This document shows, one piece after another, positions 40,498-48,598 of a stretch of DNA of 64,000 bases. Made by a program: the position numbers and the translations under genes. The stretch comes from Streptomyces shenzhenensis. GTDB lineage: Bacteria > Actinomycetota > Actinomycetes > Streptomycetales > Streptomycetaceae. Location of the stretch: contig NZ_JAJONF010000040.1 in assembly GCF_021462265.1 (NCBI RefSeq), forward strand, positions 1-64,000, in the 5' to 3' direction. Position 1 is the stretch's first letter; the number at the start of each line of letters is the position of its first letter. Under the pieces are notes generated by a model. That model searched no databases. It saw only the letters and a program-made list of their open reading frames with translations, and was not told where the DNA came from.

Positions 40498-41377
40498 TGT
40501 TCTTGCCGTTGCCCTGGCCCTGGCCGCCGTTCGCCTGGCTGTTGCCGGCGGCGCCGGTGGCGCGCGCCGTGGCGTTGGCGGAGTTCGAGGCACCCTTGGC
40601 GGGCTTGCCGGAACCGGAACGGGTCGGGTGGCTCGGCCTGGCCGTCGTCCCCGCCAGTTGCCCGGAGCAGTAGGCGGCCACCTTGTCCGCACCGCCGGCC
40701 GCCACGACCAGTCGCTGCCAGGCCGTCGCGCCCAGCGCCTTGCCGTCTGCCTTGACCTGCTCGTAGGCACGGCAGTGGGCTTCGGTGTCCTTTGCCGTGG
40801 CGGGCCGGTCCGTCGGCCGGGCACCGCCCTGGGACGGTGACGGGGCCGCGCCGCCCGGCCGTTTCGAGGCGGCCGCCGAGGGGATCGTCGTGCCCCGGCC
40901 GGAATCGGATCCGGCGCCCTCGGTGGAGGAGCCGACGGAACCGATGGCCGCGACCGCCACCCCGCCCAGGGCGAGGCTGGCGAAGACCACACCGAACGTC
41001 AGTTTCGCCGGGCGCCGGGCCCGCCGCTCGGCTGCCGGGCGCCAGTCGTCGCGGCGCCGGGTCCGTGCACGAGGTGCGCCCGAGGCGCGGGCGGCCCGGA
41101 ACGCGGCCATGGCCTGCTGCTCGCCCTGGGGTGCGGGATCGCCCGCACGGACGGCGGCGGCCAGTGCCGTCTCCAGCGGGGCGTCCAGTGCGGCGTCGTC
41201 ACCCGCGGCCCGAGGGTCCGGCAGGGTGCCGCCGGGCCGCACACGGCGACGGCCCCGTGGCCCGTCGCCGCTCAGCCGTTCACCCATGTCCGTTTCCGTT
41301 CCTGTCCGACCGCTTCGTTCTGTCCGCTGTCCCGGATCCGGCGCCTGCCTGTCGATCCTGTCGCGGTTGTCGTTCAT
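40493..41377 (-). CDS. Membrane-anchored anti-sigma-like protein
   Basis: 294 aa. A cytoplasmic N-terminal part of about 125 residues (ALDAPLETALAAAVRAGDPA) leads to one helix (LTFGVVFASLALGGVAVAAI), then an extracytoplasmic Ser/Pro/Gly-rich part with a short cysteine-bearing block (KDTEAHCRAYEQVKADGKAL ... AAYCSGQLAG). Its start overlaps the stop of the ECF sigma gene, and the layout fits an anti-sigma factor, although no zinc-binding HxxxCxxC is present. The last residues (GQGQGNGKNN) are low-complexity and abut the IS remnant, so the original C-terminus may be lost. Confidence 0.72.
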   Translation of the reverse strand: MNDNRDRIDRQAPDPGQRTERSGRTGTETDMGERLSGDGPRGRRRVRPGGTLPDPRAAGDDAALDAPLETALAAAVRAGDPAPQGEQQAMAAFRAARASGAPRARTRRRDDWRPAAERRARRPAKLTFGVVFASLALGGVAVAAIGSVGSSTEGAGSDSGRGTTIPSAAASKRPGGAAPSPSQGGARPTDRPATAKDTEAHCRAYEQVKADGKALGATAWQRLVVAAGGADKVAAYCSGQLAGTTARPSHPTRSGSGKPAKGASNSANATARATGAAGNSQANGGQGQGNGKNN

Positions 41378-42024
41378 TTCGACTCCCCCAGCGTGCGGGA
41401 AGCCACATCCGTCACACCCTCCTCCGCTTCACCGCCGATGCCCAGCTGACGGGCGAGGCGTTTCAGGCCCCGGTGGGCGGCGGTGCGCACGGCGCCCGGA
41501 CGCTTGCCCAGGACGCGCGCGGCGGCGGGACCGTCGAGGCCGACCACGACCCGCAGGAGCACGGCCTCGGCCTGGTCCCGTGGCAGTCCGCGGATCAGCT
41601 CCAGGGCCCACTCGGTGGACAGGGACTCCAGGGCCTGCTCATGAGTGTTGTGCGGGCCGGCCAGATCCAGGACGTCCTGGTCGGTACCGCCGGCCTGTGG
41701 CCGCACGCGCCGCCGACGCAGGTGGTCCAGCGCCCGGTGCCGGGCGATGGTCGCGGTCCAGCCGCGGAACCCGGCGCCGTCACCCCGGAAACGCCCCAGG
41801 TCACGGGCTATCTCCAGCCAGGCGTCGGACGCCACGTCCTCCGCGTCGTCACCGACGATCCCCCGCAGGAAGCCGAGGAGGCCCGGCTGCACGATCCGGT
41901 AGGCGATCGCGAAGGCGGTCTCGTCGCCGTCCTGGGCACGCGCCACCGCCGCGCCCAGTTCCCCGTCGTACTCCTGCACACGCCGGGTTTGCCCTACCTG
42001 GCCCAAGATTGCCCTCGTTCGCAC
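41374..42024 (-). CDS. ECF-family RNA polymerase sigma factor
   Basis: 216 aa at most; starts at 41973 or so are also possible. Region 2: FAIAYRIVQPGLLGFLRGIV, DDAEDVASDAWLEIARDLGR, FRGDGAGFRGWTATIARHRA, LDHLRRRRVRP. Region 4: LIRGLPRDQAEAVLLRVVVG, LDGPAAARVLGKRPGAVRTA, AHRGLKRLARQLG. It should be held by the co-transcribed membrane protein. Divergent from the DUF1877 gene. Confidence 0.92.
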   Translation of the reverse strand: MRTRAILGQVGQTRRVQEYDGELGAAVARAQDGDETAFAIAYRIVQPGLLGFLRGIVGDDAEDVASDAWLEIARDLGRFRGDGAGFRGWTATIARHRALDHLRRRRVRPQAGGTDQDVLDLAGPHNTHEQALESLSTEWALELIRGLPRDQAEAVLLRVVVGLDGPAAARVLGKRPGAVRTAAHRGLKRLARQLGIGGEAEEGVTDVASRTLGESK

Positions 42025-42212
42025 CGATCACTGCCGAGTCCACGCCGTCCGCCGTGCTCCGGTCACACGACGGCCCCAAGGTGACCAGCGTGCGCGCTCA
42101 CAGAAACGTCACAACGGCACAGGATCCCCCGCCGTATCAGGGGCACCAGCGGCACCGGGCAGCGCCCCAGGAGCCGGGTGACGCTTCGGCGCTCCCGTGC
42201 GCTCCCCCTGTC

Positions 42213-42851
42213 ATGAGTACGTACCTGCGTCTGCGAGCGGTGCCCGCCCCGGCACTGCGGAACAGTCCGGCTTGGCTGGAGCGGCTTTTCGCGAGCGACG
42301 CGGATACCGCCCGCGGCCCGGCCGGCCGGTGCCGCGAGGAGGTGCCTGACCAGCGTTGTCCGGACGAATACCGGCTAGACGAATGCCGACGGGACGAGTG
42401 CTCTCTGGACGAGCGTTGTCTGGATCAGGAGCACATCTACACCGGCGCTGGGCCGGCAGGTCCCGGCGACCGGCCCCAGGCCCAGGTGGTGCTCGGTGGC
42501 CGCCCGGTGTTCCGCACCGACCGGCGCAAGCCGCCGTTGCTGGTGCTCACGGCGGCCCAGGCCCGCCGGGTGGCCGGATTCCTGGAGCACGCCGACTTCG
42601 AGGCGCTGTGGGACTTCGCCCTGGGCGGGCTGCCGCCCCGCTGCGGCGGAATGACCCCGAAGCCCGGGACGCCACGCGCCCTCGCCCTGGCGCACCGTGA
42701 GTTGCGGGCGTTCTACGCGCACACCGCCGAGTGCGGGGACGCGGTGGTGAAGTGGCGGTCCGAGGCGTGCGCGAGGTCGGTCCCAGGCGGCAGGGGAGCT
42801 GCCGCGAGGCGGCGCGTGTGGGTGTCCGGAGGGGGACACGTGGCCGTCTGA
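42213..42851 (+). CDS. DUF1877 (YfbM-like) family protein with pentapeptide expansion
   Basis: 212 aa. MSTYLRLRAVPAPALRNSPA, WLERLFASD and AQVVLGGRPVFRTDRRKPPL, LVLTAAQARRVAGFLEHADF match the DUF1877/YfbM family, which is normally about 165 residues. Where relatives have a single L-D-K/Q-x-x-L-D-Q-E, this protein has five tandem pentads (DQRCP DEYRL DECRR DECSL DERCL). Its C-terminus after GDAVVKW runs on for about 35 Arg/Gly-rich residues, suggesting a frameshifted tail. The family function is unknown. Confidence 0.75.
   Translation: MSTYLRLRAVPAPALRNSPAWLERLFASDADTARGPAGRCREEVPDQRCPDEYRLDECRRDECSLDERCLDQEHIYTGAGPAGPGDRPQAQVVLGGRPVFRTDRRKPPLLVLTAAQARRVAGFLEHADFEALWDFALGGLPPRCGGMTPKPGTPRALALAHRELRAFYAHTAECGDAVVKWRSEACARSVPGGRGAAARRRVWVSGGGHVAV
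42348..42422 (+). repeat. Five 15-bp tandem repeats inside the DUF1877 gene
   Basis: Five 15-bp units, each starting GAC-[CG]A, encode five x-x-x-D-E/Q pentads and keep the frame. The units are imperfect, so the expansion is not recent. Confidence 0.8.
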
Positions 42852-42934
42852 GGCAGGAGGTGTAACAGTTTCGGCCACCCGCGCTCTTTCCATGCGGACG
42901 ACCACGTCGGTCGTCACGGAGAGGGGCAGGACTC

Positions 42935-43720
42935 GTGCAGCGGACGAGTGACAGCGGCGCAGCGTACGGTCAGCAGCCGTACGGCCGCATCGGGTACGGG
43001 TACGCCCACGGCCACGAGGACACCGGCACCCCCGCCGGCACGGCCACGGTGGAGCCTGCGCCCTGGGCCGCCGGTGCCCCGCTCCTTCCCGGCGCGCCGG
43101 AGCGGGACTCTGCCCACGGTGACGTCATCGCCGTGCCGCCAACGCACCACGACGCCTCCGGCCGTCCCGCACATGAACCGGACGCACCGGAGCCGGACAC
43201 ACCCGAGCACGACCGGGCACGGCCCGTCTTCGTGGACGCCTCGGGGCGCCGCCAGCGCCGCGTGCGGCGCGTCGCACGGCTGCTGGTGATCCCCGCCGGC
43301 GCCTATGTCGCCCTGCTGGTCAGCACCTTGCTCGGCGGCCCCACCATCAGCGCTCCGTTCGTCCCGCTCCCGCTCCCGGACACCACGCACCCGGCCGCAC
43401 CCCACAAGGCCGGTACCGGCTCGTCCGCCGGTACCGGTCAGCCGGCCGGGGGCACGGCCTCCGGCGCGGGGGACGCGAACTCCCTTCCCTCGGCCCCACG
43501 GGCCGCCGTCGGCCAGAGCGTCCCGCCGACGGCCGCGACCACCCCCGCGGCCACGTCCGCCGCGACCGCGCAGCCCGCCGGAACCACCTCCGCGACCCCC
43601 GGCCCGACCAGCGCCGCCAGCCCCACGGCCAGCCCCACCACCGGCGCCACCGCCACCGCCACCGCCACGTCCTCCGCCAAGGGACGCACCATCGCCGCCT
43701 CCCACAAGCCCGTGAAGTGA
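42935..43720 (+). CDS. matA: MatA-like membrane protein
   Basis: 261 aa from a GTG. A Gly/Tyr/Pro-rich N-terminus, then VFVDASGRRQRRVRRVARLL and one helix (VIPAGAYVALLVSTLLGG), then a long Ala/Thr/Pro/Ser-rich extracytoplasmic part. It has no catalytic domain. Its stop overlaps the start of the bifunctional deacetylase/glycosyltransferase, which matches the matAB pair that makes the extracellular poly-N-acetylglucosamine responsible for pellet formation in Streptomyces. The name rests on position and layout rather than on residue identity. Confidence 0.65.
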   Translation: MQRTSDSGAAYGQQPYGRIGYGYAHGHEDTGTPAGTATVEPAPWAAGAPLLPGAPERDSAHGDVIAVPPTHHDASGRPAHEPDAPEPDTPEHDRARPVFVDASGRRQRRVRRVARLLVIPAGAYVALLVSTLLGGPTISAPFVPLPLPDTTHPAAPHKAGTGSSAGTGQPAGGTASGAGDANSLPSAPRAAVGQSVPPTAATTPAATSAATAQPAGTTSATPGPTSAASPTASPTTGATATATATSSAKGRTIAASHKPVK

Positions 43721-45942
43721 TCCAAGGCCCTGACGTGACCGATCCGACCACCCTGACCGAGCCGACCGGTCGCCGCCGCCGCGGCCGCGGCCGCACCCGC
43801 CAGGTGACCCCCCGCACCCACTGGCTGCTGCTGTGCGTGCTCGTGGTGACCCTGTCCGCGGCCCTCCTGCTGCAGGGCTACACCCACCACATGTTCGGGA
43901 TCACCTCGGACGACGTGACCGGCCCCCGCGGCCGTGCCGACACGGTGCCCGGGCAGGTGGCCCGCGGCGGCCCGGTGATCGCGGGCGCCGCCGGCTCCCC
44001 GCACACCGCCCGCCCGAAGGCCCGCACCATCGCCCTCACCTTCGACGACGGCCCCGACCCGGTCTGGACACCGCGCATCCTGGACGTGCTGCGCCGCAAC
44101 CACGTGCACGCGACGTTCTTCGTCGTCGGCACCCAGGTCGTGGCCCACCCGGAACTGGTCCGCCGCATCGTCGCCGAGGGCCACCAGATCGGCATCCACA
44201 CCTTCACCCACCCCGACCTCGCCCGCCTCGCCCCCTGGCAGCGGTCCCTGGAACTGCGCGAGACCCAGCTGGCGGTGGCCGGCGCGGCCGACGTCACCAC
44301 CGCGCTGCTCAGACCGCCGTACTCCTCGCAGAACGACGCGCTGGACGACGCCGACTGGTCCGTCCTGAAGCAGGCCGACGCGGCCGGGTACGTCACGGTC
44401 CTCTCCACTCTGGACGCCGAGGACTGGCAGCGCCCCGGCACGGCCCGCGTCCTCGCGAACGCGACACCGCACGGCACGGCCGGGCAGATCCTGCTGATGC
44501 ACGACGCCGGCGGTGACCGCTCCCAGACCGTCGCCGCCCTGCGCACCCTGATCCCCCGGCTCAAGGCACAGGGCTTCCGGTTCTCCACGGTCGGCGCCGC
44601 GGTCGGCATGGCCGGCCCCGTCCGGCCCGCCGGAACGGGCGACCACCTCCAGGGCATCGCCCTCATCAAGATGCTCCAGCTCGGCGACTGGACGATCCGG
44701 CTGCTCGGCGTGCTGATGTACGCGGCCGGCGCGGTCAGCGTGCTGCGCGCGGCGATCGTGCTGGTCGCGGCCCGCCGCCACCGCCGCCTGCGCAGGGGGC
44801 GCCGGGCCAGACCCTGGGGGCCGCCGGTGACCGAACGGGTCAGCGTCATCGTCCCGGCGTACAACGAGAGCGCCGGGATCGAGGCGGCCGTACGCTCCCT
44901 GGTCGCCTCGGACCATCCCGTGGAGATCATCGTGGTGGACGACGGCTCCACCGACGGCACCGCCGATCTCGTCGAGTCCCTGGGGCTGCCGGGTGTGCGG
45001 GTGATCCGGCAGCGGAACGCGGGCAAGCCCGCCGCGCTCAACACCGGCCTGGCCGCGGCCACCTGCGAGCTGGTCGTCATGGTCGACGGCGACACCGTCT
45101 TCGAACCCGACGCCGTCCGCACCATCGTGCAGCCCTTCGCCGACCCGCGCACGGGCGCCGTGTCCGGCAACGCCAAGGTGGTCAACCGCGGCGGGCTGCT
45201 GGGCCGTTGGCAGCACATCGAGTACGTGGTCGGCTTCAACCTCGACCGCCGTCTGTTCGACCTCGCCGAGTGCATGCCGACCGTGCCCGGAGCGGTCGGG
45301 GCGTTCCGCCGCCGGGCCCTGCTCGCCCTCGGCGGGGTCAGCGACGTCACCCTCGCCGAGGACACCGACCTCACCATGGCCCTGTGCCGGGCCGGCTGGC
45401 GTGTGGTGTACGAGGAGGGGGCGGTCGCCTGGACCGAGGCGCCCGCGTCGCTCGGCGCCCTGTGGCGGCAGCGCTACCGCTGGTGCTACGGCACCCTGCA
45501 GGCGATGTGGAAGCACCGCGGCGCGCTGGTGCAACGCGGTTCCGCCGGCAAGCTCGGCCGCCGCGGTCTGGCCTACCTCCTCCTCTTCCAGGTCCTGCTG
45601 CCGCTGCTCGCGCCCGTGGTCGACGTCTTCGCCCTCTACGGCCTGGTCTTCCTCGATCCCCTGCGGATCACCGCCCTGTGGCTCGCCTTCCTGCTCCTGC
45701 AACTGCTGATGGGCCTGTACGCGTTCCGCCTGGACGGTGAACGCCCGGGGCCGCTGTGGAGCCTGCCGCTGCAGCAGTTCGTCTACCGCCAGCTGATGTA
45801 CCTGGTGGTCGTCCAGTCCGTCTTCACCGCCGTGTCGGGCTCACGGCTGCGGTGGCAGCGCATGGAGCGCTACGGCAGCCTGCGAACGCCGACGGACGCG
45901 CAGACACCCGGCGAGGACCGCCCGCCGCGGGTCCCCGCCTGA
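43717..45942 (+). CDS. matB: MatB-like bifunctional polysaccharide deacetylase / family 2 glycosyltransferase
   Basis: 741 aa. After one helix (HWLLLCVLVVTLSAALLLQG) comes an outside NodB deacetylase: IALTFDDGPDPVWTPRILDV (T-F-D-D), GHQIGIHTFTHPDLARLAPW (H-x3-H zinc ligands), LLRPPYSS (R-P-P-Y). A membrane helix then leads to a cytoplasmic GT2 domain: VSVIVPAYNESAGIEAAVRS, VEIIVVDDGSTDGTADLVES, LVVMVDGDTVF (D-x-D), LAEDTDLTMALCRAGW (E-D), QRYRWCYG (Q-x-x-R-W). Two or three helices end the protein. The fusion fits a poly-beta-1,6-GlcNAc synthase that also trims acetyl groups. Confidence 0.9.
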   Translation: MIQGPDVTDPTTLTEPTGRRRRGRGRTRQVTPRTHWLLLCVLVVTLSAALLLQGYTHHMFGITSDDVTGPRGRADTVPGQVARGGPVIAGAAGSPHTARPKARTIALTFDDGPDPVWTPRILDVLRRNHVHATFFVVGTQVVAHPELVRRIVAEGHQIGIHTFTHPDLARLAPWQRSLELRETQLAVAGAADVTTALLRPPYSSQNDALDDADWSVLKQADAAGYVTVLSTLDAEDWQRPGTARVLANATPHGTAGQILLMHDAGGDRSQTVAALRTLIPRLKAQGFRFSTVGAAVGMAGPVRPAGTGDHLQGIALIKMLQLGDWTIRLLGVLMYAAGAVSVLRAAIVLVAARRHRRLRRGRRARPWGPPVTERVSVIVPAYNESAGIEAAVRSLVASDHPVEIIVVDDGSTDGTADLVESLGLPGVRVIRQRNAGKPAALNTGLAAATCELVVMVDGDTVFEPDAVRTIVQPFADPRTGAVSGNAKVVNRGGLLGRWQHIEYVVGFNLDRRLFDLAECMPTVPGAVGAFRRRALLALGGVSDVTLAEDTDLTMALCRAGWRVVYEEGAVAWTEAPASLGALWRQRYRWCYGTLQAMWKHRGALVQRGSAGKLGRRGLAYLLLFQVLLPLLAPVVDVFALYGLVFLDPLRITALWLAFLLLQLLMGLYAFRLDGERPGPLWSLPLQQFVYRQLMYLVVVQSVFTAVSGSRLRWQRMERYGSLRTPTDAQTPGEDRPPRVPA

Positions 45943-45955
45943 ACCTGCCGCCCGG

Positions 45956-45988
45956 CGCGGGGTCCGGCCGAGTCCGCCGGACCCCGCG
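45956..45988. terminator. Bidirectional hairpin between convergent genes
   Basis: A 13-bp perfect stem (45956-45968 with 45976-45988) and a 7-base loop lie between the convergent MatB-like and cation-transporter-like genes, touching the stop codon of the latter. Confidence 0.85.
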
Positions 45989-46588
45989 TCAGTGCGTGCC
46001 GGGGAAGATCTCCCTGACCTCGCGCAGCGCGTAGCAGACCAGCACGTAGCCCGCGGCCGGGTCCGCCCACCACAGGCCGGCCAGGGAGTTCAGCAGGAGA
46101 CCGGTCAGCACGGCGGTGGCCAGCAGGCCGTCGACCAGGGTGACCCGGCCCTCGGCCCTGAGCACGGGGTTGTCCAGCGCGGCGCCCGTGCGGGCCTTGC
46201 CCGCGGCGAGCGCGAACATCGCCGCGGCCGTCACCGCGGTCCAGGCGATGCCCAGCGGCGAGTGGTGGGGCCGGAAGCCGGCGGCCAGCACCCAGGTGGA
46301 CTGCACCAGGAGGTACACCGCCAGCAGTGCGAAGCCCGCTCCGATCAGCCGCAGCGCACGGCGCCGGCGGTCCTCGCCGGTACCGGACAGCTCCCAGATC
46401 ACCACCGTGGAGGCGCCGATCTCGATCAGGGAGTCCAGACCGAACCCGGCCAGCGCCACGGATCTCGCCGCGACCGCGGCGCCGGCGAGCACCACGATGC
46501 CGATCACGTTCCAGCCGAGGGTGGCGTACTCCAGGGCGAGGCCGCGGCGGACGAGCGTCCCGCGGGTGGTGTCGTCAGTGCTGGTCAC
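45989..46588 (-). CDS. Cation-efflux-like membrane protein
   Basis: 199 aa from the GTG at 46588 (a GTG at 46639 would add 17 residues with poor character). Six helices: LEYATLGWNVIGIVVLAGAA, ARSVALAGFGLDSLIEIGAS, LIGAGFALLAVYLLVQSTWV, IAWTAVTAAAMFALAAGKAR, RVTLVDGLLATAVLTGLLLN, LWWADPAAGYVLVCYALREV. G-F-G-L-D-S-L-I-E and G-L-W-W-A-D-P-A-A match the metal-site pattern (D-x3-D/E and A-D-P) of CDF-type transporters, though the C-terminal cytoplasmic domain is absent. The transported ion is unknown. Confidence 0.82.
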   Translation of the reverse strand: MTSTDDTTRGTLVRRGLALEYATLGWNVIGIVVLAGAAVAARSVALAGFGLDSLIEIGASTVVIWELSGTGEDRRRRALRLIGAGFALLAVYLLVQSTWVLAAGFRPHHSPLGIAWTAVTAAAMFALAAGKARTGAALDNPVLRAEGRVTLVDGLLATAVLTGLLLNSLAGLWWADPAAGYVLVCYALREVREIFPGTH

Positions 46589-46635
46589 CGCGGGATCCTC
46601 GCAGACCCGCGGACGGATCCGGAAGCCGCTGCCCG

Positions 46636-47751
46636 TCACCGGGGCGGCTCCGTGGGCAGTTCCAGGTGGAGTTCGTAGCCGCCGTCGGGTGTGGGGCCGG
46701 AGGTGACCGTGCCGCCGAGGAGCTCCGCGCGCTGCCGCAGACCGGCCAGGCCGTGGTGGGCGCTGGGCAGGGTGAGCGGGAGGTGGGTGGGGGCGGTGTT
46801 GGTGACGGTGGTGCGCAGGGTGCCGTCCCGGTGGTGGATGTGGATGGTGGCGGTGGCGCCGGGGGCGTGTTTGCGGACGTTGGTGAGGGCCTCCTGCACG
46901 GTGCGGTAGACGGCGCGCTGGACGGTGGGCGGAAGGTTCTCCGGCAGGTCCGCCTTAAGTTTCGTCTCGATGCAGCTGGTGTCGACCAGGTGCCGCAGGT
47001 CGGCGAGGGAGGGCTGGGGGGTGAGCTCCGTGGGCCTGCTGCCGGAGGCGCGCAGCACGCTGACCATGTGTCTGAGTTCGTCGAGGGTCTGCACGCTGAG
47101 CTGCCGGATGGTGGCCGCGGCCCGTCTGGTCTCGGTGTCCCGGCCGGCGACCTGGAGTGCTCCGGCCTGTACGGCGATGAGGCTGACCTGGTGGGAGACC
47201 ACGTCGTGCATCTCCCGGGCGAGTTGTGCGCGTTCTTTCGCGAGGATGCTCTGCGCGGTCAGCAGCCGCTCGTACTCGCGGGCCTCGGAGATCTCGGCGA
47301 GCCTGAGGGACAGGTCACGCCGGGCCTGGACGAGCTGGCCCAGGAAGACGGGGGCGGCCGCGGTGGCCAGGGTGTAGGTGAGGTGGAGGAGGCCGTCCGC
47401 CCCGGTGAGCTGGGCGACCCTCAGGGACGACCACGGCGGCCAGGCGAGGTAGTCGCCGACGGCGAAGAGCAGCGCGCACCCGGCCAGCAGGAGGCGATGG
47501 CGGCTGACCGAGGCGAGCGTGTACAGCGCGACCGTGATGGCGAACATCGCGTCGGTGATCAGGGCGGCCGGCAGCGTGAGGACGAAGGCCGTCAGCGGGA
47601 GCCTGCGGCGCAGCGTGAGCGCTCCGGCGGCGAGCAGCGACAGGGCCACGGCGGGCCGGTCCCCGCTGTCCACGTGCACCCAGGTGTCCGCCAGTGCGAC
47701 GGCGGCCAGTGCGACGTCCAGGACCGCGGCCGGCGGTCTCGGGGCGGTCAT
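46636..47751 (-). CDS. NarL-type sensor histidine kinase (HisKA_3)
   Basis: 371 aa from the ATG that overlaps the response-regulator stop (ATGA). Four or five helices in the first 150 residues with very short loops make up a membrane-embedded sensor. ERAQLAREMHDVVSHQVSLI is the HisKA_3 phospho-acceptor region, and RTVQEALTNVRKHAPGATAT with GLAGLRQRAELLGGTVTSGP form the ATP-binding part. This is the DesK-like family. Cognate of the adjacent LuxR-type regulator. Confidence 0.92.
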   Translation of the reverse strand: MTAPRPPAAVLDVALAAVALADTWVHVDSGDRPAVALSLLAAGALTLRRRLPLTAFVLTLPAALITDAMFAITVALYTLASVSRHRLLLAGCALLFAVGDYLAWPPWSSLRVAQLTGADGLLHLTYTLATAAAPVFLGQLVQARRDLSLRLAEISEAREYERLLTAQSILAKERAQLAREMHDVVSHQVSLIAVQAGALQVAGRDTETRRAAATIRQLSVQTLDELRHMVSVLRASGSRPTELTPQPSLADLRHLVDTSCIETKLKADLPENLPPTVQRAVYRTVQEALTNVRKHAPGATATIHIHHRDGTLRTTVTNTAPTHLPLTLPSAHHGLAGLRQRAELLGGTVTSGPTPDGGYELHLELPTEPPR

Positions 47752-48440
47752 CCGGCGTCCTCGGCGTCCTCGGCGTCCGGTGACACGAGCAGGCCCGCGC
47801 GCTCGGCGATCAGCGCGGCCTGGACGCGACTGCTGACCTTCAGCTTGCCGAACACCGCGCTGACGTGGCCTTTCACGGTGCCGGTGCTCAGATGGAGCCG
47901 TCTGCCGATGTCGTTGTTGGCCAGTCCCTCGGCCATGAGCACGAGAACGGCGCGCTCCCGCTCGGTCAGCCGGCCGGCGAGGCGTACGGCGGAGGGCTCG
48001 CGCCCGCCGGCGTCCAGGTAGCCGTCCACCACCGTACGGGTGACCTTGGACGACAGCGCGGTGCCGCCTTCGGCCAGCGTGCGCACGAGGTGGGGTAGCT
48101 CCTCGGGGTCGGTGTCCTTGAGCAGGAACCCCGCGGCGCCCGAGCGCAGGGCGGTGGCCACGTACTCGTCGGTGTCGAAGGTGGTGAGGACGGCCACCAC
48201 CGGCGGATCCGGCAGCCGGCGGAGTTCCGCCAGGACGGTGAGCCCGTCGACGTCCGGCATCCGGATGTCCAGCAGGACCACGTCGGGCATCAGCTCCCGC
48301 ACCGTGCGCACGGCCTCGCCGCCGGGTACCGCCGCCGTGACCTCGATGCCGTCCGCCGCGTTGAGGATGTGCGAGAAGCCCATGCGGACCAGGGCTTCGT
48401 CGTCGACCACCAGGACCCGGATCACCCGCGCTCCGCTCAT
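47748..48440 (-). CDS. NarL/LuxR-family response regulator
   Basis: 230 aa from the ATG at 48440. RVLVVDDEALVRMGFSHILN, LMPDVVLLDIRMPDVDGLTV (phospho-Asp), VLTTFDTDEYVATALRSGAA, GFLLKDTDPEELPHLV. HTH: LTERERAVLVLMAEGLANND, IGRRLHLSTGTVKGHVSAVF. Divergent from the DUF418 gene; the tandem repeats at 48507-48550 between them are candidate binding sites. Confidence 0.94.
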   Translation of the reverse strand: MSGARVIRVLVVDDEALVRMGFSHILNAADGIEVTAAVPGGEAVRTVRELMPDVVLLDIRMPDVDGLTVLAELRRLPDPPVVAVLTTFDTDEYVATALRSGAAGFLLKDTDPEELPHLVRTLAEGGTALSSKVTRTVVDGYLDAGGREPSAVRLAGRLTERERAVLVLMAEGLANNDIGRRLHLSTGTVKGHVSAVFGKLKVSSRVQAALIAERAGLLVSPDAEDAEDAG

Positions 48441-48506
48441 CGCACCACCACCGGTGGATCCGTACCACCGGGGAGCCGTCCGCTGCCTGGCCGGTCGCGA
48501 TTCCCG

Positions 48507-48550
48507 CCGGTTGGCGGGGGTGACATCAGCCGGTCGGCGGGGTGACTCAG
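48507..48550. promoter_or_regulatory. Two adjacent near-identical 21-23 bp repeats in a divergent promoter
   Basis: Copy 1 (48507-48529) begins CCGGTTGGCGGGGGTGAC and copy 2 (48530-48550) begins CCGGTCGGCGGGGTGAC; both end in TCAG. They lie between the divergent response-regulator and DUF418 genes, 67 and 49 bases from the two start codons. Confidence 0.6.
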
Positions 48551-48598
48551 GAAACCCGCCGGGCTGGATCGGGAGGCCCGACGGTGAACCATCGAGGC

